This document shows positions 32,647 through 41,662 of a stretch of DNA of 64,000 nucleotides, piece by piece; the first letter of the stretch is position 1; each line of letters begins with the position of its first letter. The notes below the pieces were generated by a model. It searched no databases. It was not told the origin of the DNA and saw only the letters and a list, made by a program, of their open reading frames with translations. Source of the DNA: Streptomyces sp. NBC_00670 (GTDB lineage Bacteria > Actinomycetota > Actinomycetes > Streptomycetales > Streptomycetaceae); NCBI RefSeq assembly GCF_036226765.1, contig NZ_CP109017.1, forward strand, positions 2,858,501 to 2,922,500, given 5' to 3'. Position numbers and translations under genes: made by a program.

Positions 32647-34363
32647 CGGCCTCGTACAGCTCCGCCCCGCCCGGCCCCGAGGCCACCCGCCGCAACCCGT
32701 CCGGCGGGGCCCCGTCACCCTTCGCCCACACGACCCACCGCACCCCGTACCGCCGTACGATCGCACGCCGTACGGCGGTGGTGGTGCCGGCCGCGTAGTA
32801 CCGGCGCACCGCGTCGAGCCGCTCCTCCTCGTCCGCCAGGAAGACGTCCGGATAGCCCGGCGCGACGGTGTACGCCCCGTAGGCCGGAATACGCCGGGCC
32901 GGGCCCTTCCGCGCCAGCACCACGTCCCCGTACCGCACCCGGGGCGTGATCCACCCGTACCCCTGCCACGCCGGCGCGCTCCGCTCGGCGACCACCTCCG
33001 GCAGCACCCGGCGCGGCACGGCGTACCCCACGACCCCCACCTGCGCCCATGCCCCGACGGCGAGCGCGGCCCCCACCACCACGGCGAGCCCCGCCCGCCA
33101 CCATCCCTGCAACACGTCCCACGCCGCACACGCCTCCAGGGCGACGGCAAGCTGCGCCGGAATCAGCACCGCGGGCAACACCCGCCCCCAGGACCAATGC
33201 CCGCTCACCCCGCCAAGGGCGAACACGACGACGCCGAGAACGAAGAACACGACCAACGCGTCCACCCGCACCCGCCAGGCGCGCACGCCCAGCGCCACCA
33301 CACCGACCAGCACAAGCCCGTACCGCGCCGACAAGTTGTCGTACAGCGGCCGATGCACAGCCTCCAGCCCACCCCCCGCACGCAACAGGGAGAAGAAGTC
33401 GTAATAGGGCCACGCCCACAACAACACGCCCCCCAACACGACTCCCCCGAGCAACCGCGCCCCGAAAGGGGCGCGGGACTGTGCCAACCTGCGGCTCCGC
33501 CGCGCGAGCGCGACCAACCGCGCCCCGATAGGGGCGCGGGGAACTGCGCGACCAGCCACATCCCACTCGCACCCGCCCACGAACCCCTCCCCCCTCCCCC
33601 GAAGGCGCCCCTCCGGGGTCCAAGGGGCGGAGCCCCTTGAAAGGACGGGGAGGGTAGGGGCGGCGGGGGCGAAAAACCCCGCGACAACAACCCCCGCCAC
33701 CCCCAACGAAGCCACCACCCCCGTGAACTGGTGCACCAGCAGAATCGCCGCCCACAACACCCCCAGCCCCAGAAACGCCCCCCACCCCGCCCGCAACCGA
33801 ACCGCCTGCGTCACCCAAGCCCACAGATGAAACGACAACCCCAACGCCAACGTGCTCGGATAAGCGACCGTCAACGCAAGCGAGTCCAACCCCACGAACC
33901 CACTCCACGCGAAATCCCGCACCCCCCACAACAACACCATGCACAACACGGCCAACGGCCCCACCACCCGCGACGCCCGCGGCCCCCCACCCAGCACCCG
34001 CGCCCACCGCCACACCCCGGACACCAACACGAAGAGCGCCCCCACCGCCCCCACCCGCAACACGTTCCACACGGACAACCCGGACACCCGCGCGAGACAC
34101 CCGAGCAGCACGGTCCAGGGCGAGTAGTAGGGACTGGGCGCATCCGCCCGCACGAGCGGATCACCGGGATGCACCAAATCGCGCCGCAACCGCTCCACGG
34201 TCGCCGCATGCATCCCGAGATCCCCGATCCACGGCAACCGCAGAATTACGAGCACCATGAGCAGCACGACCACCGCGACCGCCACCCGAAGCGCACCCAC
34301 CCCCCAGGACGGACGCGCCGCCACCGCACCACGGACTTCCCCCTCGGAGACGCTGACAGTCAC
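32603..34363 (-). CDS. GT-C-like integral membrane protein carrying an in-frame repeat insertion
   Basis: Membrane protein of 586 aa from a GTG with GGAGG at 9 nt. It has about ten hydrophobic helices, a first external loop with DAPSPYYSPWTVLLG (typical of lipid-linked-sugar transferases) and a soluble C-terminus (YPDVFLADEEERLDAVRRYY). Residues about 228-303 (33455-33680) are encoded by a copy of the dispersed repeat: they are Arg/Pro-rich, non-membrane, and break the helix pattern between VVASLGVAGVVVAGFF and LLGGVVLGGVLLWAW. Without them the protein would be about 510 aa. Whether it remains active is unknown. Confidence 0.8.
   Translation of the reverse strand: MTVSVSEGEVRGAVAARPSWGVGALRVAVAVVVLLMVLVILRLPWIGDLGMHAATVERLRRDLVHPGDPLVRADAPSPYYSPWTVLLGCLARVSGLSVWNVLRVGAVGALFVLVSGVWRWARVLGGGPRASRVVGPLAVLCMVLLWGVRDFAWSGFVGLDSLALTVAYPSTLALGLSFHLWAWVTQAVRLRAGWGAFLGLGVLWAAILLVHQFTGVVASLGVAGVVVAGFFAPAAPTLPVLSRGSAPWTPEGRLRGRGEGFVGGCEWDVAGRAVPRAPIGARLVALARRSRRLAQSRAPFGARLLGGVVLGGVLLWAWPYYDFFSLLRAGGGLEAVHRPLYDNLSARYGLVLVGVVALGVRAWRVRVDALVVFFVLGVVVFALGGVSGHWSWGRVLPAVLIPAQLAVALEACAAWDVLQGWWRAGLAVVVGAALAVGAWAQVGVVGYAVPRRVLPEVVAERSAPAWQGYGWITPRVRYGDVVLARKGPARRIPAYGAYTVAPGYPDVFLADEEERLDAVRRYYAAGTTTAVRRAIVRRYGVRWVVWAKGDGAPPDGLRRVASGPGGAELYEAVSVRAGAGAVPGSP
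33455..33680. repeat. Dispersed repeat, copy 3, inside a coding sequence
   Basis: Long A part (33455-33560, with GCGCCCCGAAAGGGGCGCGG, GCGGCTCCGCCGCGCGAGCG and GGGGCGCGGGGAACTGCGCG) and B part (33616-33676, with GGGGTCCAAGGGGCGGAGCC and the GGCGGCGGGGGCGA end). The minus-strand reading has no stop codon through the element. Confidence 0.92.
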
Positions 34364-34469
34364 GGCCCGAAACCTCCAGGGAAGAACGAAGGGAGATACC
34401 AATACCCCTTTCAGCCAGAAAGAGTAGATATCCCACCGAAGATCCCCAAGGACCCCCGACAAACGCGGA

Positions 34470-34496
34470 GGGGCGCCCTCCCGAGAGAGGGCGCCC
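34470..34496 (-). terminator. Terminator of the glutamate dehydrogenase gene
   Basis: Inverted repeat GGGGCGCCCTC / GAGGGCGCCCC with a 5-6 nt loop, about 50 bp after the stop codon on the minus strand. Confidence 0.75.
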
Positions 34497-34505
34497 CAAA
34501 CCGCC

Positions 34506-34549
34506 GAGCCGTCGGCCGACAACCGTCGAGCCGTCGGCCGACAACCGTC
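34506..34549 (-). repeat. 22-bp tandem duplication at the gdh stop codon
   Basis: Two perfect copies of a 22-bp unit (GAGCCGTCGGCCGACAACCG plus TC) containing the palindrome GTCGGCCGAC. The second overlaps the stop codon. Confidence 0.95.
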
Positions 34550-37500
34550 AGCTGTGCGACCGCAACAGCGTCCGCATCGTCCGCATCGCCACCGACAGAT
34601 TCGCCAGGTCGAACGAGTCCGACCCCTGGATCTCCTCCAGGGTCGTCCGCGCCCGCCCGAGCAGCGCCGCGTTCTTCTCCTGCCACGTCTCGAACCGCTG
34701 CTCCGGCGTGGAGGTGCCGTTGCCGACGGTCAGGACGTCCGAGGTGAGCGCCGCGTGGGCCGCGTAGAGGTCCTCGCGGATCGCCGCACGGGCCATCGAC
34801 TGCCAGCGGTCCGCCCGCGGCAGTTCGATGATGCGGTCCATCAGCCGGGTGATGTTCAGCCGGTCGGCGAGGTCGTAGTACACCTCGGCGACGGCCATCG
34901 GGTCCTTGCCGGTGCGGTCGGCGACGGACACGATGTCGAGCGTCGGGAAGGCGGAGGAGAACCCGGCCACCCGCGTGGCGAGTTCGTCCGGGACGCCGGC
35001 GCCCGACAGCTCGTCGTAGATCTTCTGGTACCACTCCGCATCCACGCCGCGCAGCAGCTTGGGCAGCTGGGACCAGACCTGCTCGACCCGCTCCTGGAAG
35101 AACTCGATGGTCTCGCCGAGCTGGAGCGGCTGCGGCCGGTTGTTGAGCAGCCAGCGCGTGCCGCGCTCGACCAGGCGCCGGGAGTGCAGCCGGATCCGGG
35201 TCTGGACGTCGGCCTCGACCTTGTTGTCGAGTTCCTCGACCGCGTCCCACACCGGTGCGGAGCGGAAGATGGCGCGCGCGGCGGTCTGCGCCCGCACGAT
35301 CTCCTCGAGCGAGGCGCCGGTCTCCTCCCGCAGCCGGTGGAGGTACGTCGTACCACCGGTGTTGACGGTGTCGTTGACCAGCACCGTCGTGGTGATCTCG
35401 CGCCGCAGCGGGTGGCTCTCGATCGCCTCGGCGAACTTCTCGCGCAGGGCGGTCGGGAAGTACGCGTGCAGCAGACCGCTGAGGTACGGGTCGTCCGGCA
35501 GCGTGGTGGCCAGCAGTTCCTCGGCCACCGTGATCTTCGTGTACGCCAGCAGGACGGCCGTCTCGGGGCCGGTCAGACCGTTGCCGGAGCTGAGGCGCTC
35601 GCGGATCTGGCGGTCGGTGGGCAGGAACTCCAGGGCCCGGTCGAGGTGGCCGGCGCGCACCAGGTGGCGGATGAACCGCTGCTGGGCGTTGAGCATGTCC
35701 TTGGACTGGGCGAGCGCGTTGGCGATGGCCAGGTTCTGCGCGTAGTTGTTGCGCAGCACCAGGTGGCCGACCTCGTCGGTCATGCCGGCGAGGACCTTGT
35801 TGCGCTGCTTGACGGTGAGGTCGCCCTCGCGGACCAGGCCGTTGAGCAGGATCTTGATGTTCACCTCGTGGTCGGAGGTGTCCACGCCGGCGCTGTTGTC
35901 GATGGCGTCGGTGTTGATCCGGCCGCCCCGCATGGCGAACTCGATCCGGCCGAGCTGGGTGCAGCCCAGGTTGCCGCCCTCGCCGACGACCTGGACGCGC
36001 AGGTCGCCGCCGTCGACGCGGATGGCGTCGTTGGCCTTGTCGCCGACGTCGGCGTGCGACTCGGTGGAGGCCTTGACGTAGGTGCCGATGCCGCCGTTCC
36101 ACAGCAGGTCGACGGGGGCCCGGAGGATCGCCTTCATCAGGTCGCCGGGGGTCATCTTGGTGACCTTGCCCTCGATGCCGAGGGCCTCGCGGATCTGGGC
36201 GTTGACCGGGATCGACTTGGCGCTGCGCGGGAAGATCCCGCCGCCGGCCGACAGCAGGTCGGTGTTGTAGTCGGCCCAGGAGGAGCGGGGCAGCTCGAAC
36301 ATGCGGCGGCGCTCGGCGTAGGAGGTGGCCGCGTCCGGGTTCGGGTCGATGAAGATGTGCCGGTGGTCGAAGGCGGCGACCAGGCGGATGTGCTCGCTGA
36401 GCAGCATGCCGTTGCCGAACACGTCACCGGACATGTCGCCGACGCCGACGACGGTGAAGTCCTCGGTCTGGGTGTCCACGCCCAGCTCCCGGAAGTGCCG
36501 CTTGACGGACTCCCAGGCGCCGCGGGCGGTGATGCCCATGCCCTTGTGGTCGTAGCCGGCCGAGCCGCCGGAGGCGAAGGCGTCGCCGAGCCAGAAGTTG
36601 TACGACTCGGCGACCTCGTTGGCGATGTCGGAGAAGGTCGCGGTGCCCTTGTCGGCGGCGACGACGAGGTAGGTGTCGTCCTCGTCGTGCCGGACGACGT
36701 CCGCCGGGTGGACGACCTCGCCGGCCACCATGTTGTCGGTGATGTCGAGCAGCGCCGAGATGAACGTCCTGTAGCTGGCGACGCCCTCCGCCAGCCAGGC
36801 GTCACGGTCGACGGACGGGTCGGGGAGCTGCTTGGCGACGAAGCCGCCCTTGGCGCCGACCGGCACGATCACCGTGTTCTTGACCATCTGCGCCTTGACC
36901 AGGCCGAGGATCTCCGTGCGGAAGTCCTCGCGGCGGTCGGACCAGCGCAGTCCGCCGCGCGCGACCTTGCCGAAGCGCAGGTGGACGCCCTCGACGCGCG
37001 GCGAGTACACCCAGATCTCGTACGCCGGGCGGGGCGCGGGGAGGTCGGGGATGGCCTGCGGGTCGAACTTCATGGAGACGTACGCGTGCGGCGTGCCGTC
37101 CTCGGCGTGCTGGAAGAAGTTGGTGCGCAGCGTCGCCTTGATGACGGTGAGGAAGGAGCGCAGGATGCGGTCCTCGTCGAGCGAGGCGACCTTGTCGAGC
37201 GCGGCGTCGAGCTCTTCGAGGAGGGCGTCGGTGATCTCCACCCCGGCGCGCTGGCGCTCGGGCGACATCCGCGCCTCGAACAGGGAGACGAGCAGCCGGG
37301 TGGTGTGGACGTTGTTGCGGAGGGTGGTCTCCATGTAGTCCTGGCTGAACGTGGACCCGGCCTGGCGCAGGTACTTGGCGTAGGCGCGCAGCACCATCGC
37401 CTGCCGCCAGCTCAGCCCGGCGCTGAGGACGAGGGCGTTGAAACCGTCGTTCTCGGCGCGGCCGGTCCACGTCGCGGCGAAGGCGTCCTGGAACCGCTCG

Positions 37501-39653
37501 CGGGCGTCGTCGCCCAGGTGTTCGCCGCCGCTCTGGGCGGGCATCCGCAGCCCGAAGTCGTAGATCCAGGCGGTGGTGCGGTCGGCGCAGCGCAGCTCGT
37601 ACGGGCGTTCGTCGGTGACCTCGACGCCGAGCAGGCTGAGCACCGGCAGCACCCGGGAGAGAGAGACCGAGCCGCCCCGGCGGTAGATCTTGAAGCGGCG
37701 CTCGGCGGCGCCGGCGCCCACCGGCTCGTAGAGGCTGAGCGCAAAGTCCTTCTCGTCGTCCAGCTGTTCGATGTGGACGAGGTCGGCGACGGCGGCCCGG
37801 GGGCTGTGGTCGGCCTTGTAGCCCTCGGGGAAGGCGCTGGCGTAGCGGCGCAGCAGGGCGGCGGCGCGCTCCTCGCCGAGCTCGGCGTCGAGCGCCTCGG
37901 AGAAGCCGTCGGTCCAGGACCGGGCGGCCTCGGCGAGGCGGGACTCGATGCGGTCCTTGTCGGCGTCGGACAGCTCGGGCAGCTCGGTGCCCTGCGGGAC
38001 GCGGACCACGAAGTGCAGCCGGGAGAGGATCGACTCGGTGTTCCAGGCGGTGAAGTCGACGCTGGTGCCGCCGAGCTCCTCCTTGAGGATGTCGATGATC
38101 CGCAGCCGGACGCCGGTGGTGTAGCGGTCGCGCGGGAGGTAGACGAGCGCGGAGTAGTAGCGCCCGTACTCGTCCTGCCGCAGGTAGAGCCGGAGCCGGC
38201 GGCGTTCCTGGAGGTAGAGCACCGAGGTGGCGATGGACCGCAGCTCGTCGGCCGGGGTCTGGAACAGCTCGTCGCGCGGGTAGGTCTCCAGGATCTGCGT
38301 CAGGTCGCGCCCGTCGTGGCTGTTGGGCGAGAACCCGGCCCCCTGGAGGACCTCCTCGACCTTGCGGCGGATGACGGGCACCCGGCGCACCGACTCGGTG
38401 TACGCGGCGGAGGAGAACAGGCCGAGGAAGCGGCGCTCGCCGGTGACGTTGCCGTCGGCGTCGAACTTCTTGACGCCGACGTAGTCCAGGTAGGAGGGCC
38501 GGTGCACGGTGGCCCGGCTGTTGGCCTTGGTGAGGACGAGCAGCTTGTGCTCGCGGGCCTTGGCGCGGGCGTCGGCCGGCAGACGCTCGAAGGACGGGCT
38601 GACCGGGTGGCCCTCCTCGTCGGAGTGGTGCGGGTCCGCGCGCAGTATGCCGAGCCCGGTGCCGGGGACGGCGCTCAGCGCGTCGTCGCCGCGCAGCTCG
38701 TACTCCCGGTAGCCGAGGAAGGTGAAGTGGTCGTCGGCGAGCCAGTGCAGCAGCTCGCGGGCCTCCTCGACCTGCTGCCCCGGCAGGTCGCCGGGGACCG
38801 GCTCACCGGGCAGCTCGTCGGCGATGCGGGAGGCGGTGTCCCGCATCTTCTCCCAGTCCTCGACGGCCTCGCGGACGTCGGACAGGACGCGCAGCAGGTC
38901 GGCGGTGATCTGCTTGAGGTCGGCGCGGTCGGTCTCGCGGTCGATCTCGACGTGGATCCACGACTCGACCGCCGCGTCCTGCGGCAGGTCGCCGGTGGGC
39001 GGGGTGGACAGCACCTCGAGCAGCTTGCCGGTGACGTCGCGCCGCACCACGAACTGCGGGTGGACGACGACGTGGATGCCGCGGCCCTGGCGGGAGAGGT
39101 CGTTGGTGACGGAGTCGACGAGGAAGGGCATGTCGTCCGTGACCACCTCGACGACGGAGTGGCTGCACGTCCAGCCGTTCTCCTCGACGGTGGGCGTGTG
39201 CACCCGCACGTTGGCGGTGCCCTGGGGGCGCGTCTCGGCCAGCCGGTAGTGCGAGACGGCGGCGCCGAACACGTCGACCGGGTCGCGGTCGGCGAGGTCC
39301 TCGGGGGCGGTGTGCAGGTAGTAGCGCTTCAGGAACGACAGCACGGACTCGCTGTCGGAGGTGTCGGGGGCGCCGGGCGCCGTGGGGGCCTCGGCGGTCG
39401 CCGGGGTCTTGGCAGCCGTGCGGCGGGCGGTGGGCTTCTTGGCAGCGGGAGTCTTGGCAGCGGGGGTCTTGGCAACGGGTGTCTTGGCAGCGGTCTTCTT
39501 CGAGGTCGTCGCCGGGGTGCCCGGGCTCGACGGGCCGTCCGGGGAGTCGCCCGTCGGCCCGGTCGGTAGGTGCCCCCCGACCGGGCTGTTCTCAGCTACG
39601 CGAGCCGCCCTTTCGAGCAACTCGGCCTTGGCTTCGTCCAGCTTGGTCTGCAT
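34548..39653 (-). CDS. gdhB: NAD-specific glutamate dehydrogenase, 180-kDa class
   Basis: Large catabolic enzyme (1701 aa) that converts glutamate to 2-oxoglutarate and ammonia with NAD+. It belongs to the class first described in S. clavuligerus (about 1650 aa). The N-terminus (MQTKLDEAKAELLERAARVA) is followed by a Lys/Ala/Thr/Pro repeat region at residues about 50-90 (KTPVAKTPAAK). Then comes the long regulatory part with ACT-like segments, then the catalytic core with RGGLRWSDRREDFRTEILGL, MVKNTVIVPVGAKGGFV and VGVGDMSGDVFGNGM. The ATG at 39653 has AGGAG at 10 nt; an upstream in-frame extension is less likely. Confidence 0.95.
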   Translation of the reverse strand: MQTKLDEAKAELLERAARVAENSPVGGHLPTGPTGDSPDGPSSPGTPATTSKKTAAKTPVAKTPAAKTPAAKKPTARRTAAKTPATAEAPTAPGAPDTSDSESVLSFLKRYYLHTAPEDLADRDPVDVFGAAVSHYRLAETRPQGTANVRVHTPTVEENGWTCSHSVVEVVTDDMPFLVDSVTNDLSRQGRGIHVVVHPQFVVRRDVTGKLLEVLSTPPTGDLPQDAAVESWIHVEIDRETDRADLKQITADLLRVLSDVREAVEDWEKMRDTASRIADELPGEPVPGDLPGQQVEEARELLHWLADDHFTFLGYREYELRGDDALSAVPGTGLGILRADPHHSDEEGHPVSPSFERLPADARAKAREHKLLVLTKANSRATVHRPSYLDYVGVKKFDADGNVTGERRFLGLFSSAAYTESVRRVPVIRRKVEEVLQGAGFSPNSHDGRDLTQILETYPRDELFQTPADELRSIATSVLYLQERRRLRLYLRQDEYGRYYSALVYLPRDRYTTGVRLRIIDILKEELGGTSVDFTAWNTESILSRLHFVVRVPQGTELPELSDADKDRIESRLAEAARSWTDGFSEALDAELGEERAAALLRRYASAFPEGYKADHSPRAAVADLVHIEQLDDEKDFALSLYEPVGAGAAERRFKIYRRGGSVSLSRVLPVLSLLGVEVTDERPYELRCADRTTAWIYDFGLRMPAQSGGEHLGDDARERFQDAFAATWTGRAENDGFNALVLSAGLSWRQAMVLRAYAKYLRQAGSTFSQDYMETTLRNNVHTTRLLVSLFEARMSPERQRAGVEITDALLEELDAALDKVASLDEDRILRSFLTVIKATLRTNFFQHAEDGTPHAYVSMKFDPQAIPDLPAPRPAYEIWVYSPRVEGVHLRFGKVARGGLRWSDRREDFRTEILGLVKAQMVKNTVIVPVGAKGGFVAKQLPDPSVDRDAWLAEGVASYRTFISALLDITDNMVAGEVVHPADVVRHDEDDTYLVVAADKGTATFSDIANEVAESYNFWLGDAFASGGSAGYDHKGMGITARGAWESVKRHFRELGVDTQTEDFTVVGVGDMSGDVFGNGMLLSEHIRLVAAFDHRHIFIDPNPDAATSYAERRRMFELPRSSWADYNTDLLSAGGGIFPRSAKSIPVNAQIREALGIEGKVTKMTPGDLMKAILRAPVDLLWNGGIGTYVKASTESHADVGDKANDAIRVDGGDLRVQVVGEGGNLGCTQLGRIEFAMRGGRINTDAIDNSAGVDTSDHEVNIKILLNGLVREGDLTVKQRNKVLAGMTDEVGHLVLRNNYAQNLAIANALAQSKDMLNAQQRFIRHLVRAGHLDRALEFLPTDRQIRERLSSGNGLTGPETAVLLAYTKITVAEELLATTLPDDPYLSGLLHAYFPTALREKFAEAIESHPLRREITTTVLVNDTVNTGGTTYLHRLREETGASLEEIVRAQTAARAIFRSAPVWDAVEELDNKVEADVQTRIRLHSRRLVERGTRWLLNNRPQPLQLGETIEFFQERVEQVWSQLPKLLRGVDAEWYQKIYDELSGAGVPDELATRVAGFSSAFPTLDIVSVADRTGKDPMAVAEVYYDLADRLNITRLMDRIIELPRADRWQSMARAAIREDLYAAHAALTSDVLTVGNGTSTPEQRFETWQEKNAALLGRARTTLEEIQGSDSFDLANLSVAMRTMRTLLRSHS

Positions 39654-40032
39654 TGTCCTCTGGCTCCTGTCGCGCGCCATTGCGTGACGTAGAAGGAAGT
39701 ACGGTCTCTGCTCCGCCGTAACCGCCACAACGCCACGACGCGGAATGTCCGGTCTGCTTCGACGCTATGCCGCACGGTGGGACGGGCGAGGGGTTATCGG
39801 CCAATGTCGGCACCCCGGGGCACTGTGACGCTGCTCTCGGCACGCGTACCGCACCCCCGGTTGCCCCGGTGGGCGCCTGCGGCGCCCTCTCGACCGGGCC
39901 CCGCCCCGGGACCGCCTGACGCGGCCCCGGCGGATCAGCGGCCGCCGCCCGGACACGGCTCGCGGCCGTGCTCACCGGGCGCAGGGCAGGGACGACGACG
40001 CCCCCGCGAACTATCGCGCTGATCACGCCCAC
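39592..40032 (-). CDS. Doubtful small ORF upstream of gdhB
   Basis: A 146-codon frame from a GTG with GGGGGG at 7 nt (VGVISAIVRGGVVVPALRPVS). Codon bias is good for the first 45 codons but poor after, and the 3' end overlaps gdhB by about 60 bp. No family is recognised. It may be a short real peptide or only the gdhB leader. Confidence 0.2.
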   Translation of the reverse strand: MGVISAIVRGGVVVPALRPVSTAASRVRAAAADPPGPRQAVPGRGPVERAPQAPTGATGGAVRVPRAASQCPGVPTLADNPSPVPPCGIASKQTGHSASWRCGGYGGAETVLPSTSRNGARQEPEDNADQAGRSQGRVARKGGSRS

Positions 40033-40097
40033 AAGGCTATCCCCCCAGCCCGTCCCCCCGTCATGAGCCGTATGTGTACAAAACCAGCCCCCGAACT

Positions 40098-40129
40098 TTG
40101 ACGTTTCGCACAGAGAGAGAAACGGTTTC
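40098..40129. promoter_or_regulatory. Operator-like palindrome in the gdhB upstream region
   Basis: GAAACGGTTTC at 40119-40129 is an 11-bp near-perfect palindrome, preceded by TTTGACG. It is in an AT-richer patch of an otherwise gene-free stretch (39654-40352) that otherwise holds only dispersed repeat copy 4. GAAAC/GTTTC sites resemble LacI-family operators, but no such regulator is nearby. Confidence 0.3.
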
Positions 40130-40153
40130 TTCACGTAACAGGGGGCGCTCCCG

Positions 40154-40343
40154 TCAGGGGCGCGGTCCTGTGTCCTCTGCGCGGCTCCGCCGCGGGGGGA
40201 GCGCGAGCAACCTGCGCCCCGCAAGGGGCGCGGGGAACTGCGCGAGAAGCCCCACCGGCGGTCAGCCGACAACGCACCCCACGGGGTCCAAGGGGCAGCG
40301 CCCCTTGAAGGGACGGGAAGGGTAGGGGCGGCGGGGGCGAAAA
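40154..40343. repeat. Dispersed repeat, copy 4 (long A plus B)
   Basis: Part A at 40154-40246 (AGGGGCGCGG, GCGGCTCCGCCGCGGGG, AGGGGCGCGGGGAACTGCGC) and B at 40282-40343 (CGGGGTCCAAGGGGCAGCGC then GGGTAGGGGCGGCGGGGGCG). B ends 9 bp before the stop codon of the minus-strand HAD gene. Confidence 0.9.
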
Positions 40344-40352
40344 GACCTGCCC

Positions 40353-41021
40353 TCAGCCCCCCACCCGCTCCGCCACCGCAACCGCCTCCCCCAGGGAATC
40401 GACCACCGGCACCCCCGCCCCCTCCAGACTCGCCCTCCCGTGCGACCCCCCGGTGTACAGCACCGCCCCCACCCCCGCCCTCTCCGCAGCCACCGCATCG
40501 TCCACCGCGTCCCCGACCACCACCACCCGCCCCGGATCCACGCCACCCCCCACCAACGCCCCCACATGCCGCACCATGTGCTCCGCCTTGCTGCCCCCCG
40601 ACGGCCCCGTCCGCCCGTCGACCCGCACGAAGTGCTCCTCGATCCCGAACCCCCGCACCAATGGGACCAGTTCCTCGTGCTCGTACATGCTCAGGATCGA
40701 CTGGCTGTGCCCCGCAGCCCGCCAGCCACCGAGCAGTTCCACCGCCCCCGAAGCCAACCCGCACGCCGCCCGCCGCTCCGCGTAGTGCCGGCGGAACAAC
40801 GCGTCCATGAGCTCCCACTCGGCCGCGGTCGGCAACCGCCCCATCAACCGCTCGTAGAACTTCGGCACCGGCACGCAGTACAGCTCGCGGTACCGCTCCA
40901 GAGTGATCGGCGCCAGCCCCAGCTCGGCGAAGGCCGCGTTCGTCGCCCCGATGATCGCGTCATTGTCGTGGAACAGCGTGCCGTTCCAGTCCCAGACGAT
41001 GTGCACCCCACGCATCCCCAT
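40353..41021 (-). CDS. HAD-superfamily hydrolase (phosphoglycolate phosphatase-like)
   Basis: Phosphatase-type protein of about 222 aa. Motif I is HIVWDWNGTLF (nucleophile D11; the usual second Asp is Asn13), motif II LSMYEH, the lysine GSKAEHM and motif IV VVVVGDAVDDAVAAERAG. An alpha-helical cap lies between. The second Asp is normally the acid/base, so the D-to-N change may alter activity, though WDWNGTL is seen in some HAD groups. The start is placed at the first of two close ATGs; the ribosome site is weak. An octamer tandem repeat lies in its leader. Confidence 0.8.
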   Translation of the reverse strand: MGMRGVHIVWDWNGTLFHDNDAIIGATNAAFAELGLAPITLERYRELYCVPVPKFYERLMGRLPTAAEWELMDALFRRHYAERRAACGLASGAVELLGGWRAAGHSQSILSMYEHEELVPLVRGFGIEEHFVRVDGRTGPSGGSKAEHMVRHVGALVGGGVDPGRVVVVGDAVDDAVAAERAGVGAVLYTGGSHGRASLEGAGVPVVDSLGEAVAVAERVGG

Positions 41022-41082
41022 GCGAAAAAAGGTACCCACCCCCACTGACAACGCCCCGCCACCCGCCGCACGACGGGCTGCC

Positions 41083-41130
41083 GGGCAGGCGGGCAGGCGG
41101 GCAGGTGGACAGGCGGGCAGGTGGACAGGC
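41083..41130. repeat. Octamer tandem repeat (six units) upstream of the HAD gene
   Basis: Six 8-bp units of the pattern GGGCAGGC/GGGCAGGT/GGACAGGC, in the gap between two minus-strand genes and 62 bp upstream of the HAD start. Confidence 0.9.
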
Positions 41131-41146
41131 GAGCCGACGGACGACC

Positions 41147-41662
41147 TCAGCCGCCGAGCCCCACCAGCTGCGGAATCTCCTGCGTGGCGAACCACAGCAG
41201 CTCGTGGTCCTCCGCCCCGTCGACGACGAACTGCGCGTCGTCGTCCCCCCGGTCCGCCGCCGCGAGCGCCCCCACGGCCGCCGTGACGTCCTTCTCCGCG
41301 TCCTCCGCGTCCACATGCACCGCCGCCGCCCGCGCGAGCGGCACCGCCTGGGAGACCCGCACCTCACCCAGCGCCGCCGGGTCGAGCCCCCGGCCGGGGT
41401 CGACGGACGTCCAGGCGTCGGGCACGTCCGCCGCCACGACCACCCGGCGCGGCGTCGCCCCCGGTTCGGCGGCGAGCAGCCGCAGCGAGGCCAGCGCGGC
41501 CCGGTTCAGCGCCGCGTACTCCAGTTCCTCGAGGTCGTCGGAGAGGTACCACTCCCGCAGGGCCGGCGTGACCGCGTACGCGGTGAACGGCCCCGCCCCC
41601 AGCTCGCCCGCCCCGTGCGCCTCGGCGAGACCGTGCAGGGTCAGGGGGACGTAGACGCGCAT
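41147..41662 (-). CDS. Conserved actinobacterial protein (DUF6912-like)
   Basis: Cytoplasmic protein of 171 aa of unknown function. It starts MRVYVPLTLHGLAEAHGAGE and contains FTAYAVTPALREWYLSDDLEELEYAALNRAA, a pattern I associate with small actinobacterial proteins usually found near secA. No catalytic motif is evident; the C-terminus is acidic (AEDAEKDVTAAVGALAAADRGDDDAQF). AAGAAAG lies before the ATG. It is transcribed in the same direction as the HAD gene, 125 bp upstream of it. Confidence 0.75.
   Translation of the reverse strand: MRVYVPLTLHGLAEAHGAGELGAGPFTAYAVTPALREWYLSDDLEELEYAALNRAALASLRLLAAEPGATPRRVVVAADVPDAWTSVDPGRGLDPAALGEVRVSQAVPLARAAAVHVDAEDAEKDVTAAVGALAAADRGDDDAQFVVDGAEDHELLWFATQEIPQLVGLGG

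Noticed and set aside
34554..39569. 1671-codon plus-strand ORF opposite gdhB
   Set aside because: Antisense shadow; no start signal and no recognisable domain.
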